From: CAZPHI01 sp964586425
GTDB lineage: Bacteria > Bacillota > Clostridia > Lachnospirales > Lachnospiraceae
NCBI GenBank assembly: GCA_964586425.1
Contig: CAZPHI010000011.1
Coordinates: 1 to 46,459, forward strand
DNA: 46,459 nt
Direction: 5' to 3'
The position numbers and the translations under genes are program-made. Positions within the stretch are counted from its first letter, which is position 1. Each line of letters begins with the position of its first letter. Under the pieces are notes generated by a model that made no database searches, was not told where the DNA came from, and saw nothing but the letters and a program-made list of their open reading frames with translations. Shown piece after piece: positions 17,380 through 26,659 of this stretch.

Positions 17380-18528
17380 CTATGCTAAATATGTCATTAT
17401 CATATAAAGTATGCAAAGTGCTGCTAAAAAAATCACGTTCATCACCGTAAACACTAGTAGATATCTTCCTTTTTGGCTATCTGCTTCTGCTGCATAAAAC
17501 TTATATGATATAAGACTCGCCATCGAAGCAATCAGTGTTCCCAAGCCCCCAAGATTGGTTCCAATTATCAGTCCCGTGTAATCACTTGTAAATCCAGACA
17601 GCAATACTGCTGCCGGTACATTACTAATAACCTGGCTGGCAACAATTGAAGTTATTACTGTTCTACCTTCAATTACTCTCTCAAGCATATTATGGACAAC
17701 ATCAATATTCTTAATATTACCAATCAGAACAAAGAATGCTATGAATGTCAAAAGCAGCATATAATCCGGTCTAAGTAACGTCCTTGTATCTAACACTGCA
17801 ATACAGATGAAAACTACTATCAATAGAATCTTATAATCTAGAATATGCAATACACAAAGCAGGCATAAAGCAAAGAGCACTACGTACATAATCAGTCGAA
17901 TCCCAGTAATTTCACCACTTGTGTCACTTTTGCTGTCTGTATTGCTTTGAAGCATTTGCCTGGGAATAATACAACTACTGATTAACAATAATAATAGGCT
18001 GAGCAGGGTGTATGGAGCCATTATTCTTATAAATGCTATTATATCCATTCCCGACTGTGTATAAAGGTACAGATTCTGCGGATTACCAATTGGTGTGAAC
18101 ATACTTCCTAAGTTAGCTGCAATTGTCTCAAGAACAATAGTCGAAATCATCACACTTTTATTAGTCCTTGTAAGTATCATAATCGTAATTGGAACAATTG
18201 TCAGAAGGGCTACATCATTAGTAACCAACATACTTACAAAAAAGCACAAAAGAATCATAGTCATCGTTAACTGTCTCAGATTTTTTCCTTTTCTTACGAT
18301 TATGTTAGTAATATTGTCAAAAATCCCCATTTTCCTAAAGCCTGATACCACTGCCATCAAACACCACAGCAAGCCCAATGTTCTAAAATCAATATACGAT
18401 ATATATTCACCCGATGGTGGGGTCACAAACATAGAAAGAAGTGCTAGTATTCCCGCGATTACTAACACTGTCTCTTTCTTAATAAATTGTTTTGTTAATT
18501 CCATAATGTTCTTATTCTTCTTATCCAT
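17380..18528 (-). CDS. SLC13/ArsB-NhaD superfamily permease (citrate-transporter-like)
   Basis: A 382-residue polytopic membrane protein with about ten hydrophobic segments. The stretch ANLGSMFTPIGNPQNLYLY and the earlier VTNDVALLTIVPI match the ion-transporter superfamily (COG1055 type), which moves carboxylates, sulfate, arsenite or sodium. The substrate is not predictable. Its ATG lies two bases after the stop of the restored permease frame upstream and lacks a well-placed SD, so it probably relied on translational coupling with a gene that is now frameshifted. Confidence 0.8.
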   Translation of the reverse strand: MDKKNKNIMELTKQFIKKETVLVIAGILALLSMFVTPPSGEYISYIDFRTLGLLWCLMAVVSGFRKMGIFDNITNIIVRKGKNLRQLTMTMILLCFFVSMLVTNDVALLTIVPITIMILTRTNKSVMISTIVLETIAANLGSMFTPIGNPQNLYLYTQSGMDIIAFIRIMAPYTLLSLLLLLISSCIIPRQMLQSNTDSKSDTSGEITGIRLIMYVVLFALCLLCVLHILDYKILLIVVFICIAVLDTRTLLRPDYMLLLTFIAFFVLIGNIKNIDVVHNMLERVIEGRTVITSIVASQVISNVPAAVLLSGFTSDYTGLIIGTNLGGLGTLIASMASLISYKFYAAEADSQKGRYLLVFTVMNVIFLAALCILYMIMTYLA

Positions 18529-18530
18529 TG

Positions 18531-19111
18531 TTAGAATGTCACTCTCTGTCTCCTAAAAATTGCAATACCTGCTACAAACATCGCCATTATAATAATTATA
18601 ACCGCTGCAATAATAGTCTCTATGCGCATACTGCCAAAGAAATTATAGCACCAATGAATAATGATAATGAAGTTATTCCAAACGTAATCAAAATCAGTAA
18701 CATTGGGTTGATAAGGAAATCAAAATCCGCTTCCATAGGATACCTGCTGTATACTGTCATACATAGATGCTTTTCTAACATATACAACGGAATTATCAGA
18801 ATTACTGAAATTGAAGTCTGAATTAATTTTATAATAATAGCCGCCTTAATAAAAGCTTTTCTTGTGCATCCCATCGATACAGCATAATTAAACTGCTGCA
18901 TAAACCAGCTTGAGCCAACGAATGCTCCGATAAATGCTGGAAATATTCCGGCTAGCAGCGTCGCAATTGGGAACGTTGTCACATCATCTCCAATACTCAA
19001 CGTTACAACAAGCCAAAGAATCAGGCAGCCTACTGCATATGCCACAAGCTGTATGTATAGATTAATTTTAAATGTTTCAAAACCGGACGTCTTCATTAAT
19101 TTTATAAACAT
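18531..19111 (-). pseudogene. ABC-2-type permease, frameshifted near its C-terminus
   Basis: The frame from the ATG at 19111 gives 163 residues with several TM segments and ends at a TAG at 18620, in the middle of what should be the last part of the protein. Shifting by one base near 18635-18640 restores a sensible tail: FFGSMRIETIIAAV, another TM helix and a basic end RRQRVTF stopping at 18531. The simplest cause is loss of one T from a TTTT run (ATAATTTTCTTT to ATAATTTCTTT). It is the second membrane subunit of a YtrA-type GntR/ABC operon whose ATPase is also broken. A sequencing error cannot be excluded. Confidence 0.7.
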
Positions 19112-19126
19112 ATATGCCTCCTGTTA

Positions 19127-19795
19127 TTAATTTTCTACTGCGTATCTTTTCAAAGCCATTCTTATAGACACAAAGCTTATTCCATATATGAGTGCTGCCA
19201 GCAATACAATTATTATATTACATATAACTACGTTAACATGTATATTTGACAATATACCCTGTATGGTATTGGAATCCAATGTCATATAGAATATAACCAC
19301 TGCCATTGTAATCAGCATCAATATTACGAATGTGATTATTGGTACAATCTTATTACCAAGCTTTATCATCACAGCAAGGCATATCTGCGCTATTCCAGCT
19401 GCAATCATAAATGTGCACATACAAAGCAGCCCACCTATAAGATTCTTCACAATATTCTCAGGTGTACATATTATTGATACTACTACAAACAATAATGTAA
19501 TTGATACAATAATAAATAAATTGGCATATTGCATTCCGATTGCTGTATTATTTCTTGTCGAGCCAAGAGAAAGGCTAAGATTAATGTAGTTTTTTTGAGC
19601 AAATGTTATATTAGAGAATAACGCTATCACCCCTAATGCAACAATATAATATGGTAATACAGCTTTATCAGATGATGTACTAACATAATTAATAATTGAA
19701 TAGATGCTTACGCATACAAACATAATTCCAGTGAATCTAAATCCATATCGCAGCCACGCCTTTATGCTTCTTTTTATTGCCATAAATTCATACAT
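19127..19795 (-). CDS. ABC-type permease subunit of a YtrA-type operon
   Basis: A 222-residue membrane protein with about six hydrophobic helices and a basic N-terminus (MAIKRSIKAWLRYG), of the kind found beside GntR/YtrA regulators and small ABC ATPases in Lachnospiraceae. It looks intact, but its partner ATPase and second permease are damaged, so it is unlikely to work with them. The start may be the ATG at 19795, which is almost on top of AGAAGGG, or Met5 at 19783, which is better spaced from it. Confidence 0.7.
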   Translation of the reverse strand: MYEFMAIKRSIKAWLRYGFRFTGIMFVCVSIYSIINYVSTSSDKAVLPYYIVALGVIALFSNITFAQKNYINLSLSLGSTRNNTAIGMQYANLFIIVSITLLFVVVSIICTPENIVKNLIGGLLCMCTFMIAAGIAQICLAVMIKLGNKIVPIITFVILMLITMAVVIFYMTLDSNTIQGILSNIHVNVVICNIIIVLLAALIYGISFVSIRMALKRYAVEN

Positions 19796-19800
19796 CCCTT

Positions 19801-20478
19801 CTATTGATTTTTACCACATAATGCGACAAATATATTCTGTAAATTCACTGACTGTACAGTCACATCTTGTGTTTTGTCTATGCTTTCGCCATCTTCCAAA
19901 AGTACTGTAACACCTTTGCTTCTTCCATTTTTTTCCATGTGAAATGTCTTTAAGCCTCTGACAGCTTTGTCTACATCCTCTTCTTTTCCGCTTACACGGT
20001 AGACTCTCTCTAACAGATTCTGCGTATCGTCCTGTAACAATACTTCACCATTCTTAATAATAATAATCTCTTCAAACATATTCGTTGCTTCTTCGATTAT
20101 ATGTGTAGAGATAACAAAAGTTCTGCCTGTCTCTGTAGCTTTATCTCAGTTTTTGTAATATATTGATGCCATCTTAAGATACTCTTTTATCTTCATAGCA
20201 CTTAATGCATTATTACCTGCAACAGGATTAAGTTCTCTTGAAAAGCATATATTATCCAGAGCCTCCTGATTTTCCCATATATCTTCATCTCCCAAAGTTA
20301 CATTACCCTTACTTGCTGGATTTTGAGCACTCATCACTGATAGAAGTGTTGTTTTTCCTGCTCCGTTCCTACCAATTAGACCATAGATTTTTCCAGGCTC
20401 TAATGTAAGATTTATATCTGATAAGACTATCTTCTTTCCATATTCTTTTCCTATTCCATTACACTTTAACTCTTTCAT
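19801..20478 (-). pseudogene. ABC transporter ATPase with internal deletion and in-frame stop
   Basis: The N-terminal part (from ATG 20478) has Walker A GRNGAGKTT and runs 110 residues to YYKN, then a TGA at 20146-20148. The same frame continues with TGRTFVISTHIIEEATNMFEE (the H-loop region) and a normal C-terminal domain to 19801. The Q-loop-to-Walker-B stretch, including the signature motif, is absent, about 70-75 residues judged by normal family length. The TGA falls where relatives usually have a Trp (NW), so both a deletion and a TGG-to-TGA change are probable. It cannot form a working ATPase. Confidence 0.85.
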
Positions 20479-20505
20479 AGATACCGCTCCTTTTCATATC
20501 TCATA

Positions 20506-20871
20506 TCAGTTTTTATTGCCTTCTAGCATACTAATTATCTCTTCCTTTGTAATTCCAAGGCTTGTTGCCTCGTCTAATAATTTGCTTATATAATTCTCAT
20601 AAAATACTTCTTTTCTATGCTGCTTAATCTGCTTTTTAGCGCCTTCAGATACAAACATACCAATACCTCTTTTCTTATACAAAATCCCATTATCAACAAG
20701 TATATTAATTCCTTTTGCAGCTGTTGCTGGATTAATAGCATACAGCTTTGCAAGCTCATTAGTACTTGGAACTCGTTCCTCTTCTAAGATAATATCTCTT
20801 AGAATATCATTCTCAATCATCTCACTAATCTGAATATAGATTGATTTTTCCTGATTTAATATCTCATTCAT
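20506..20871 (-). CDS. GntR-family regulator, YtrA subfamily
   Basis: A 121-residue short GntR protein: winged helix (about 10-75, with SIYIQISEMIENDILR and NPATAAKGINILVDNG) and a short helical YtrA-type dimerisation tail ending ITKEEIISMLEG. YtrA-type regulators repress the ABC operon they head, often in response to cell-envelope stress. Here the gene is intact while the ATPase and one permease it should control are broken. A candidate operator lies 55-90 bases upstream. Confidence 0.88.
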   Translation of the reverse strand: MNEILNQEKSIYIQISEMIENDILRDIILEEERVPSTNELAKLYAINPATAAKGINILVDNGILYKKRGIGMFVSEGAKKQIKQHRKEVFYENYISKLLDEATSLGITKEEIISMLEGNKN

Positions 20872-20925
20872 GAGTTCTCCTTCCTGTTTGTTATAAACTT
20901 ATAATAAATTCATAGCTTATTGCAG

Positions 20926-20961
20926 TTATATGGTTCATTACTTATGTAACTAACTATATAA
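20926..20961. promoter_or_regulatory. Inverted repeat, candidate operator of the decayed GntR/ABC operon
   Basis: TTATATGGTT (20926-20935) and AACTATATAA (20952-20961) form inverted half-sites with 9 of 10 matches, 16 bases apart, upstream of the gntR gene. Position and symmetry fit autoregulation by the encoded YtrA-type protein; AT-richness makes chance possible. Confidence 0.4.
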
Positions 20962-21000
20962 CACAGCTTATATTTTGTCAATAGCATTTGCATAAATATA

Positions 21001-21060
21001 TAAAACCCCTATAAATCAAAACTTACAATATTATGCAAATTCTGATTAACAGAGGTTTTA
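21001..21060 (-). terminator. Possible terminator after the alpha/beta hydrolase gene
   Basis: Arms 21001-21010 (TAAAACCCCT) and 21051-21060 (AGAGGTTTTA) pair with one mismatch right after the hydrolase stop, with U-rich sequence on the 3' side, but the 40-base loop is large. Confidence 0.35.
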
Positions 21061-21063
21061 TGC

Positions 21064-22047
21064 TTATATATTATTTACTTTAGCTTCTATTACTTTAAAG
21101 AATTCCAGGATTTCTTTTTCACAATTCTTCTTGTCTATCAGGTAGCTAACCGCATGTGGTGCTTTATCTACAATTCTCAATTTCTTTGGTGACTTACATG
21201 CTGCGAATAATTCATGCGCCATTGATGATGGCACGAATGTATCCTCATTACCATGCACAAAAAGAATTGGTATATCCGTATTAGCGACTGCTTCAAGTGG
21301 TGATGCTTCTTTCAAATCTATTCCAGCTATCCTCTTACAAAACAAATACAGAATGTCTACTAATGGATGTGGTGGAATATGAATAGCCTTCGTTGCAAAA
21401 AGCTTCACCATCTTCCAAGGCGATGAAAAACCACAATCCGATATAATACCGCATACATTATCTGGCAGCTGTAATTCGCTTGCCATAAGTACAGTTGAGG
21501 CTCCCATTGACACACCATCAAGGTATATAGGCAATTGCGGTGAGATTTCATTGATATATTCACTCCACGAGACCACATCAAATCTTGATTCAACTCCAAA
21601 ATCAATATACCGTCCCTGACTCTCTCCATGAGCTCGTAAATCCACAATTAACAGGTTGCATTGATGCTGATTGTAAAACTCTGCAATACATGCGAAGTCC
21701 TTAACCCCTGCACCTCTGTAGCCATGAACACATATAACCGTCCTTTTAGCAGATTCACATGGAATATATACTCCTGATAATCTTAATCCATCGACTGTAT
21801 TAATCCTCACTCTCTTTGCTATCTTTTCATCTAGCTGCTTATTAATCCAGTCTCTTCCATGTTCATAATTTTCTCTAAATGGCAGCATCTGTTTTGCCAG
21901 TCTCTCTGGATTGGTAGGATCTTCTTTCCCTGCAAATGCTTTGTTATACCTGTCAAATCCCATCTTAAAATATGCATAGGCAATTGCCGTTGGTAAACCC
22001 GTTATTAATGCCACAGTGCTTGCTATCCATAGGCCTTTATGTTTCAT
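21064..22047 (-). CDS. Membrane-anchored alpha/beta hydrolase
   Basis: A 327-residue serine hydrolase with an N-terminal hydrophobic anchor or signal (about 5-27). The oxyanion region is CVHGYRG (106-112), the nucleophile is Ser180 in GVSMGAS, and Asp269 (GNEDT) and His298 (APHAVSY) complete the triad. The RAHGESQGRYIDFG motif places it with the YqkD/BAAT-like alpha/beta hydrolases of Firmicutes. Substrate unknown. It is followed by the decayed ABC operon and preceded by the zinc-ribbon trio, 63 bases away. Confidence 0.85.
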   Translation of the reverse strand: MKHKGLWIASTVALITGLPTAIAYAYFKMGFDRYNKAFAGKEDPTNPERLAKQMLPFRENYEHGRDWINKQLDEKIAKRVRINTVDGLRLSGVYIPCESAKRTVICVHGYRGAGVKDFACIAEFYNQHQCNLLIVDLRAHGESQGRYIDFGVESRFDVVSWSEYINEISPQLPIYLDGVSMGASTVLMASELQLPDNVCGIISDCGFSSPWKMVKLFATKAIHIPPHPLVDILYLFCKRIAGIDLKEASPLEAVANTDIPILFVHGNEDTFVPSSMAHELFAACKSPKKLRIVDKAPHAVSYLIDKKNCEKEILEFFKVIEAKVNNI

Positions 22048-22110
22048 AATGCTTCATCACCTCTCAATCCTTGAATAATCAGCTTATCAATTAAATTGAA
22101 AATCATTATT

Positions 22111-22560
22111 CTATTCTGGTATACTATACTCTTCCTTTATCAGTTGAATTCTATCTTTGAAAATCCTTGATTCTATCTTTGCTGCACTATCTTTAAACCT
22201 TTTCAATTCTATAGCAGCTTTATCTTTTTGATTAGTTGTACTATACATATGATAATTAAATGCACTAACATAACAATCAGCAAATGCATAATACTTCTCA
22301 TCTTCTTCCTTAATTTCAGAATTAATAGCTCTATTAGCAGCTATTTTTTCAATCATATTATTGTAATTTGTATTAATAAAATCATTGGCTATCTCTTCGC
22401 TTGTATACCCTTTAGCTCTTTGAGATTCACGAAGCAAATCATGGAAAAATTCTGCGCTTGTTGGAATTATTGTTATAATAAGTATAATCGATATCGCATA
22501 TAGTAGTCTACTAATCTTTTGCTTTACAGAAAGCTTTTTCTTTTTATTTTTGTTTTTCAA
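22111..22560 (-). CDS. Small single-pass membrane or secreted protein of the zinc-ribbon cluster (TTG start)
   Basis: A 149-residue protein I do not recognise. A very basic N-terminus (KNKNKKKKLSVKQK) precedes one hydrophobic helix at about 17-36, then PTSAEFF, which might be a signal-peptidase site, and a charged helical domain. Its extracytoplasmic region resembles in composition those of the two genes upstream (YNN, Y/D/E-rich helices), but it lacks a zinc ribbon. The start codon is TTG, preceded by AGGAGGG that lies inside the last codons of the previous gene, with a 17-base overlap; translation is therefore likely coupled. Confidence 0.65.
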   Translation of the reverse strand: MKNKNKKKKLSVKQKISRLLYAISIILIITIIPTSAEFFHDLLRESQRAKGYTSEEIANDFINTNYNNMIEKIAANRAINSEIKEEDEKYYAFADCYVSAFNYHMYSTTNQKDKAAIELKRFKDSAAKIESRIFKDRIQLIKEEYSIPE

Positions 22561-23284
22561 TGCTCATCCCTCCTGTTATTAATGCAAGGACTGATGTTTT
22601 ATCCATCTGTGTAATTCTACTAATTTGTTCATCAGTAAGATTACAATATACTTTTAATATACTTTCAGCATTATTTATTAGGTCATTAATATATTCTTTA
22701 CTTTCTTCACAGTTGTTATAAGTTGTATAATGATACATATCGATTATTGACTCTGTTATTGATGAAATTGCATCATCTTTTAGATATGTATCATTAACAT
22801 TGTCATCACAATATGAAATTACTGAATCTCTAATCAAATAATAATCCTCTGCCACTTCATAGAATCCACTCCATGATGAATATTCGTCATCATTTTTTAA
22901 TCTTCTATCATGATAGCTTGCTCTTAGCACTTCTTGATATTCACCATTTTTAAGCATTTCTCTAAGTTCTGCCTGAACCTCTTCCTCATTATCTTTCACG
23001 TAATTTCTGCTTTTATTATCAGCTATCTTATACGCTAACAGACTGTTGCTCGCATACATAAAAAAAGCTGATGCCACAAGAGCTATTACTAAAACTGTGA
23101 TTGGCACTATATATTCAAAAAACCATTTGCTGTTATTTTCAACTTCCTGCTTTGTCTTATAGAACGTTCTTCCATATCGTTCCATATCCTCTATATGTTT
23201 ACTTGCTTCTTCATTAGGTGCGCCACAATTATCACAGAACTTTTGTGTCAATGTAAGTGGTGCTCCACATTTCTTGCAATTCAT
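22544..23284 (-). CDS. Zinc-ribbon single-pass membrane protein
   Basis: A 246-residue protein of unknown function. It begins with a zinc ribbon (C3, C6, C17, C20 in two CxxC pairs), then a linker, one TM helix at about 56-80 and a helical, acidic domain of ~165 residues. The ribbon should be cytoplasmic and the large domain outside. The segment LREMLKNGEYQEVL...WSGFYEVAEDYYLI resembles LETCMKNKDFEKMD...WDGYYVWQTYSFFM in the neighbouring gene, so the two look like distant paralogues. Architecture is reminiscent of TcaA/YvbJ-type proteins but shorter. AGGAGG precedes the ATG. Confidence 0.75.
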   Translation of the reverse strand: MNCKKCGAPLTLTQKFCDNCGAPNEEASKHIEDMERYGRTFYKTKQEVENNSKWFFEYIVPITVLVIALVASAFFMYASNSLLAYKIADNKSRNYVKDNEEEVQAELREMLKNGEYQEVLRASYHDRRLKNDDEYSSWSGFYEVAEDYYLIRDSVISYCDDNVNDTYLKDDAISSITESIIDMYHYTTYNNCEESKEYINDLINNAESILKVYCNLTDEQISRITQMDKTSVLALITGGMSIEKQK

Positions 23285-23370
23285 CTGCTCCTCCTATTAT
23301 AAGCAATCACAAAACTATATAACATATATCGCGCATATATTATGCAGTATATATATTTGCAATTGTACGT

Positions 23371-24162
23371 TTATCTATTTTCAATATATCTACTATAATA
23401 TCTCTCTGCGGCTGCTTTTACATTCTCATATTCAGTATATGAAGAGCTGTATATTTCCTGCATATCTTTATTATACTCAGTTTCACTTATCTTCAAATCA
23501 TTAGTCATAATATCTTTACACATTGTATACCATTCTTCTAGAATTTCTGGATATTTTTCACATGCTTTAGTGATAAATACATCATTACGTCTTTCATCAT
23601 ATCTATGAATATAGTCTAGCGCTTCTCTATAAAGCTCAATATATGTATATTTAATATCAATTCCATTCTCAGTATCAAAATTATTTTTCTCTCTAACCAC
23701 TCCAGACATAAAAAAGCTATATGTCTGCCAGACATAATATCCATCCCAGCTTTCACTGAGAAAATCTCTATATTCATTATCAGACATTATATCATCCATT
23801 TTTTCAAAGTCTTTATTCTTCATACATGTTTCAAGTTCATCTATATTATTATCATACCACTGTGAAAATCCATCAAATTCATCATCTGTAATATAATAAT
23901 TATTTTTACTTTCATTATACCCCAAAACAAACCCAACAAATATTGCAAATGCAATCGCAGCTAACGCAATAAAACCTTTAAGAACTATTTCCCTTTTTAT
24001 CCTATCATTAGCATCATCATCCAATTTGCTCATCGAATCATTTACTTTATATAAATTATCCATATAATGCTCTTCTGCCGCATCATATTGAAGTGACATA
24101 CAATATGGACACTTTACCTCTTTATCACCAATTGCAGCTCCACAATTTTTACATATAGCCAT
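23371..24162 (-). CDS. Zinc-ribbon single-pass membrane protein (paralogue)
   Basis: A 263-residue protein with the same plan as the product of 22544-23284: zinc ribbon C4, C7, C18, C21 (CKNCG...CPYC), a charged linker, a TM helix at about 61-81 and a ~180-residue outer helical domain rich in Tyr, Asp and Glu. Function unknown. It is the first of three co-directional genes (gaps 86 bases, then a 17-base overlap). GGAG lies 9 bases before the ATG. Confidence 0.75.
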   Translation of the reverse strand: MAICKNCGAAIGDKEVKCPYCMSLQYDAAEEHYMDNLYKVNDSMSKLDDDANDRIKREIVLKGFIALAAIAFAIFVGFVLGYNESKNNYYITDDEFDGFSQWYDNNIDELETCMKNKDFEKMDDIMSDNEYRDFLSESWDGYYVWQTYSFFMSGVVREKNNFDTENGIDIKYTYIELYREALDYIHRYDERRNDVFITKACEKYPEILEEWYTMCKDIMTNDLKISETEYNKDMQEIYSSSYTEYENVKAAAERYYSRYIENR

Positions 24163-24194
24163 AATTTAAACTCCAGTCAAAACATTTTTCAAAA

Positions 24195-24698
24195 TTATAA
24201 CTCAATAAAATACGGGCAGATGTCTTCATAATGTCCATCTTTCATTCTAAAACCTTTTGTTATTGTACCAAGCTGTGTAAATCCAACTCTCTCATATAGA
24301 TGGCGTGCGTGAACATTAGTAGCTACAACAGCATTGAATTGTAATACTCCAAATCCATGTTTTTTACCTTGGGAAATACAATCCTTCACTAGTTTCTCAC
24401 CAATGTGAAGTCCACGGCTTTCCTTTGATACTGCATAGCTTGCATTACAGATATGACCACATCTTCCTACATTATTAGGATGCAATATATATAGACCATA
24501 TATCTTTCCTGTCAAAGTGTCAACTGCAACGCCGCAGTATGTCTGATTTGCAAAGAATTCTCTACCGGATTGCATATCTAACAATTCTTCCTGTGGAAAT
24601 GCTTCACCATCCAACACAACTTCGTTCCAAATTCTAACCATCGAATCCAAATCATTATCATTATATTGTCTTATAATTATCTCATGTATATCATTCAT
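24195..24698 (-). CDS. GNAT-family N-acetyltransferase
   Basis: A 167-residue single GNAT domain. The acetyl-CoA-binding motif A is visible as SRGLHIGEKLVKDC (about 94-107), with the following ARHLYERVGFTQLGT typical of the C-terminal part of the fold. The acceptor is unknown; relatives acetylate amines of small molecules or protein N-termini. It follows the ABC-F gene by 13 bases and is probably cotranscribed with it. Confidence 0.88.
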   Translation of the reverse strand: MNDIHEIIIRQYNDNDLDSMVRIWNEVVLDGEAFPQEELLDMQSGREFFANQTYCGVAVDTLTGKIYGLYILHPNNVGRCGHICNASYAVSKESRGLHIGEKLVKDCISQGKKHGFGVLQFNAVVATNVHARHLYERVGFTQLGTITKGFRMKDGHYEDICPYFIEL

Positions 24699-24711
24699 TC
24701 TTGTCTATCTC

Positions 24712-26619
24712 CTATCTATCTATTTCTTCTTCAAACACTTCATTCCACACATCATTCCATTCAAGGCAGCATTCCTGCCAATGAAGCTCTTTGTCTGTAA
24801 GTTCAATTCTTAAATCTATAATTAATTTTCCAATTTCACACTCTTCTAAACATTTATCCTTCCAGAATTCCTGTGAAGAATACCACTCTTTTAATGCATT
24901 GTCTAATTCGTCTGTAGTTCTTTGCACAGCATGTTCAGCTGCCTCTAGTTGTTCACGCACAGGTCCAAATCTCCAGTCCAGATATGCTGATGTAGTAGAA
25001 ATCTCTCTAAGTCTATGTTTTTCAGCTTCTGGTACAGCTTGCAATCCCGTAATAAGCATCTGTTCTTCCGCTGTTCTAAGTGCTGCCGCATCACCATTAC
25101 AGCTTTTACTAATACGTTCAAGATAATGCTCATATCCAAACGGATAATAAAAGACTTCTCCGTTATTAATAACTAAAATAGCATCCGAAATTTCCTTTAC
25201 AAAGTAACGGTCATGTGACACGAATAACATTGTACCCTTATATGCCGAAAATGCTGACTCTAAAGTCTCTTTAGTCTGAATATCGCAGTGATTGGTTGGT
25301 TCATCAAGCACTAGGAAATTAGGTTTTCGCTGTAATAATTCTGCTAATACAAGTCTTGAACGCTCTCCACCAGATAAAGTGTTAACCTTTTTATATACAT
25401 CTTTTCCAGAGAATAAGTATGCTCCCAGAATATGACGTACCTCTTTTTCCATTAACAGCGGAAAGCAGTCCGAGTAATGTTTTAAAACACTTTTATCAGA
25501 CATAATAGCTGCCGTGTTTTGATCATAATACCCGATTTCAACGCCATTGCCAATTCGAAACTTTCCTTGAAGTGGTTCTATTAATCCTGCAATAGTTTTT
25601 AAAAGGGTACTTTTTCCTGCACCATTTTCACCTAGTATCGCAATTTTTTGTCCTCGTCTCAAGCGAAATGTTAATTCATAAAGTACCTTATCATAGCCTA
25701 CCTTTAGATGCTCCGTTTCAAAGACATTCTTACTGCCTAATTCTACAGGTATTATATCTCCGGTGAATATTGTTGACTGTTCCTCTTCAGGCTTTTCGAT
25801 ACGTTCCATACGCTCAAGCATTTTCTTACGTGATCTTGCAAATGCTGCTTTATTAGCCTTGTGCTTAAAACGTTCTATCAATTGTTCCTGATTCTTTATC
25901 TCTTCCTGCTGTTTTTCGTAAGCTTTTTTCTGTTTGGCAATTCTTTTCTTCTTTTCTATTCGATAAGAACTATAATTACCAACATAACGTTTTAATTTGC
26001 CTTCTGATAATTCATAAACTACATCAACTACCTGATTGAGGAAAAATCTATCGTGAGAAACCATAACAACTGCCTTTGGATAGCCTCTCATATATCTTTC
26101 AAGCCATTCCACAGTTGTAATATCCAAATGGTTAGTAGGCTCGTCTAACAATAAAATATCAGGCTTCATAAGTAATAATCTAATCAATGCAATCTTTGTC
26201 TGCTCTCCGCCAGAGAAATTACATAATTTCTTTTGCTTATCCTCCTTTGAGAATCCAAACCCTGTGAATATTCTATCATATTCCATCTCATATTGAAAAC
26301 GTTCTAATTCATATGTATCACCCATTGGACATGACGCCAGCAATATCTCTTCTACAGCCATCTCAAGTTCTTCAGGCTTTTGAATCTGACTAAGCATTCC
26401 AATAGTTAAAGCCCTGGACTTAGTAATCACAGGGCCTTTTCTTTTATCATCACGATCTGGTATTAATTCTCCGGCAATCACATGAAGTAATGTCGTCTTT
26501 CCAGCACCATTACGCCCGACTATTGCAATCTTTTCTTTTCCACTTATATAAAAATCCAGATGGTTCAATATATTCTTCCCTGCAATTGATACCGTTGCAT
26601 CGGTAATCTGGTAAAGCAT
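24712..26619 (-). CDS. ABC-F family ATPase (ribosome-associated type)
   Basis: A 635-residue soluble protein with two ABC domains and no membrane part. Domain 1 has GRNGAGKTT, FSGGE and LLLDEPTNHLD; a charged linker (about 225-280, the ARD/P-site tip region) follows; domain 2 has GENGAGKST, LSGGE and LVLDEPTNHCD. The C-terminal ~130 residues form a helical/coiled-coil extension rich in Trp and Glu. ABC-F proteins act on the ribosomal E site in translation rescue or antibiotic protection; I cannot say which. The upstream region holds a 91-base inverted repeat. Confidence 0.9.
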   Translation of the reverse strand: MLYQITDATVSIAGKNILNHLDFYISGKEKIAIVGRNGAGKTTLLHVIAGELIPDRDDKRKGPVITKSRALTIGMLSQIQKPEELEMAVEEILLASCPMGDTYELERFQYEMEYDRIFTGFGFSKEDKQKKLCNFSGGEQTKIALIRLLLMKPDILLLDEPTNHLDITTVEWLERYMRGYPKAVVMVSHDRFFLNQVVDVVYELSEGKLKRYVGNYSSYRIEKKKRIAKQKKAYEKQQEEIKNQEQLIERFKHKANKAAFARSRKKMLERMERIEKPEEEQSTIFTGDIIPVELGSKNVFETEHLKVGYDKVLYELTFRLRRGQKIAILGENGAGKSTLLKTIAGLIEPLQGKFRIGNGVEIGYYDQNTAAIMSDKSVLKHYSDCFPLLMEKEVRHILGAYLFSGKDVYKKVNTLSGGERSRLVLAELLQRKPNFLVLDEPTNHCDIQTKETLESAFSAYKGTMLFVSHDRYFVKEISDAILVINNGEVFYYPFGYEHYLERISKSCNGDAAALRTAEEQMLITGLQAVPEAEKHRLREISTTSAYLDWRFGPVREQLEAAEHAVQRTTDELDNALKEWYSSQEFWKDKCLEECEIGKLIIDLRIELTDKELHWQECCLEWNDVWNEVFEEEIDR

Positions 26620-26659
26620 TATGTATCTCTCCTTTGTTACCCAACTAAATTGACATCTA

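Noticed and set aside
18528..18821. 97-codon plus-strand frame over the permease end
   Set aside because: It lies antisense to the frameshifted permease tail, has low-complexity composition and no ribosome binding site.
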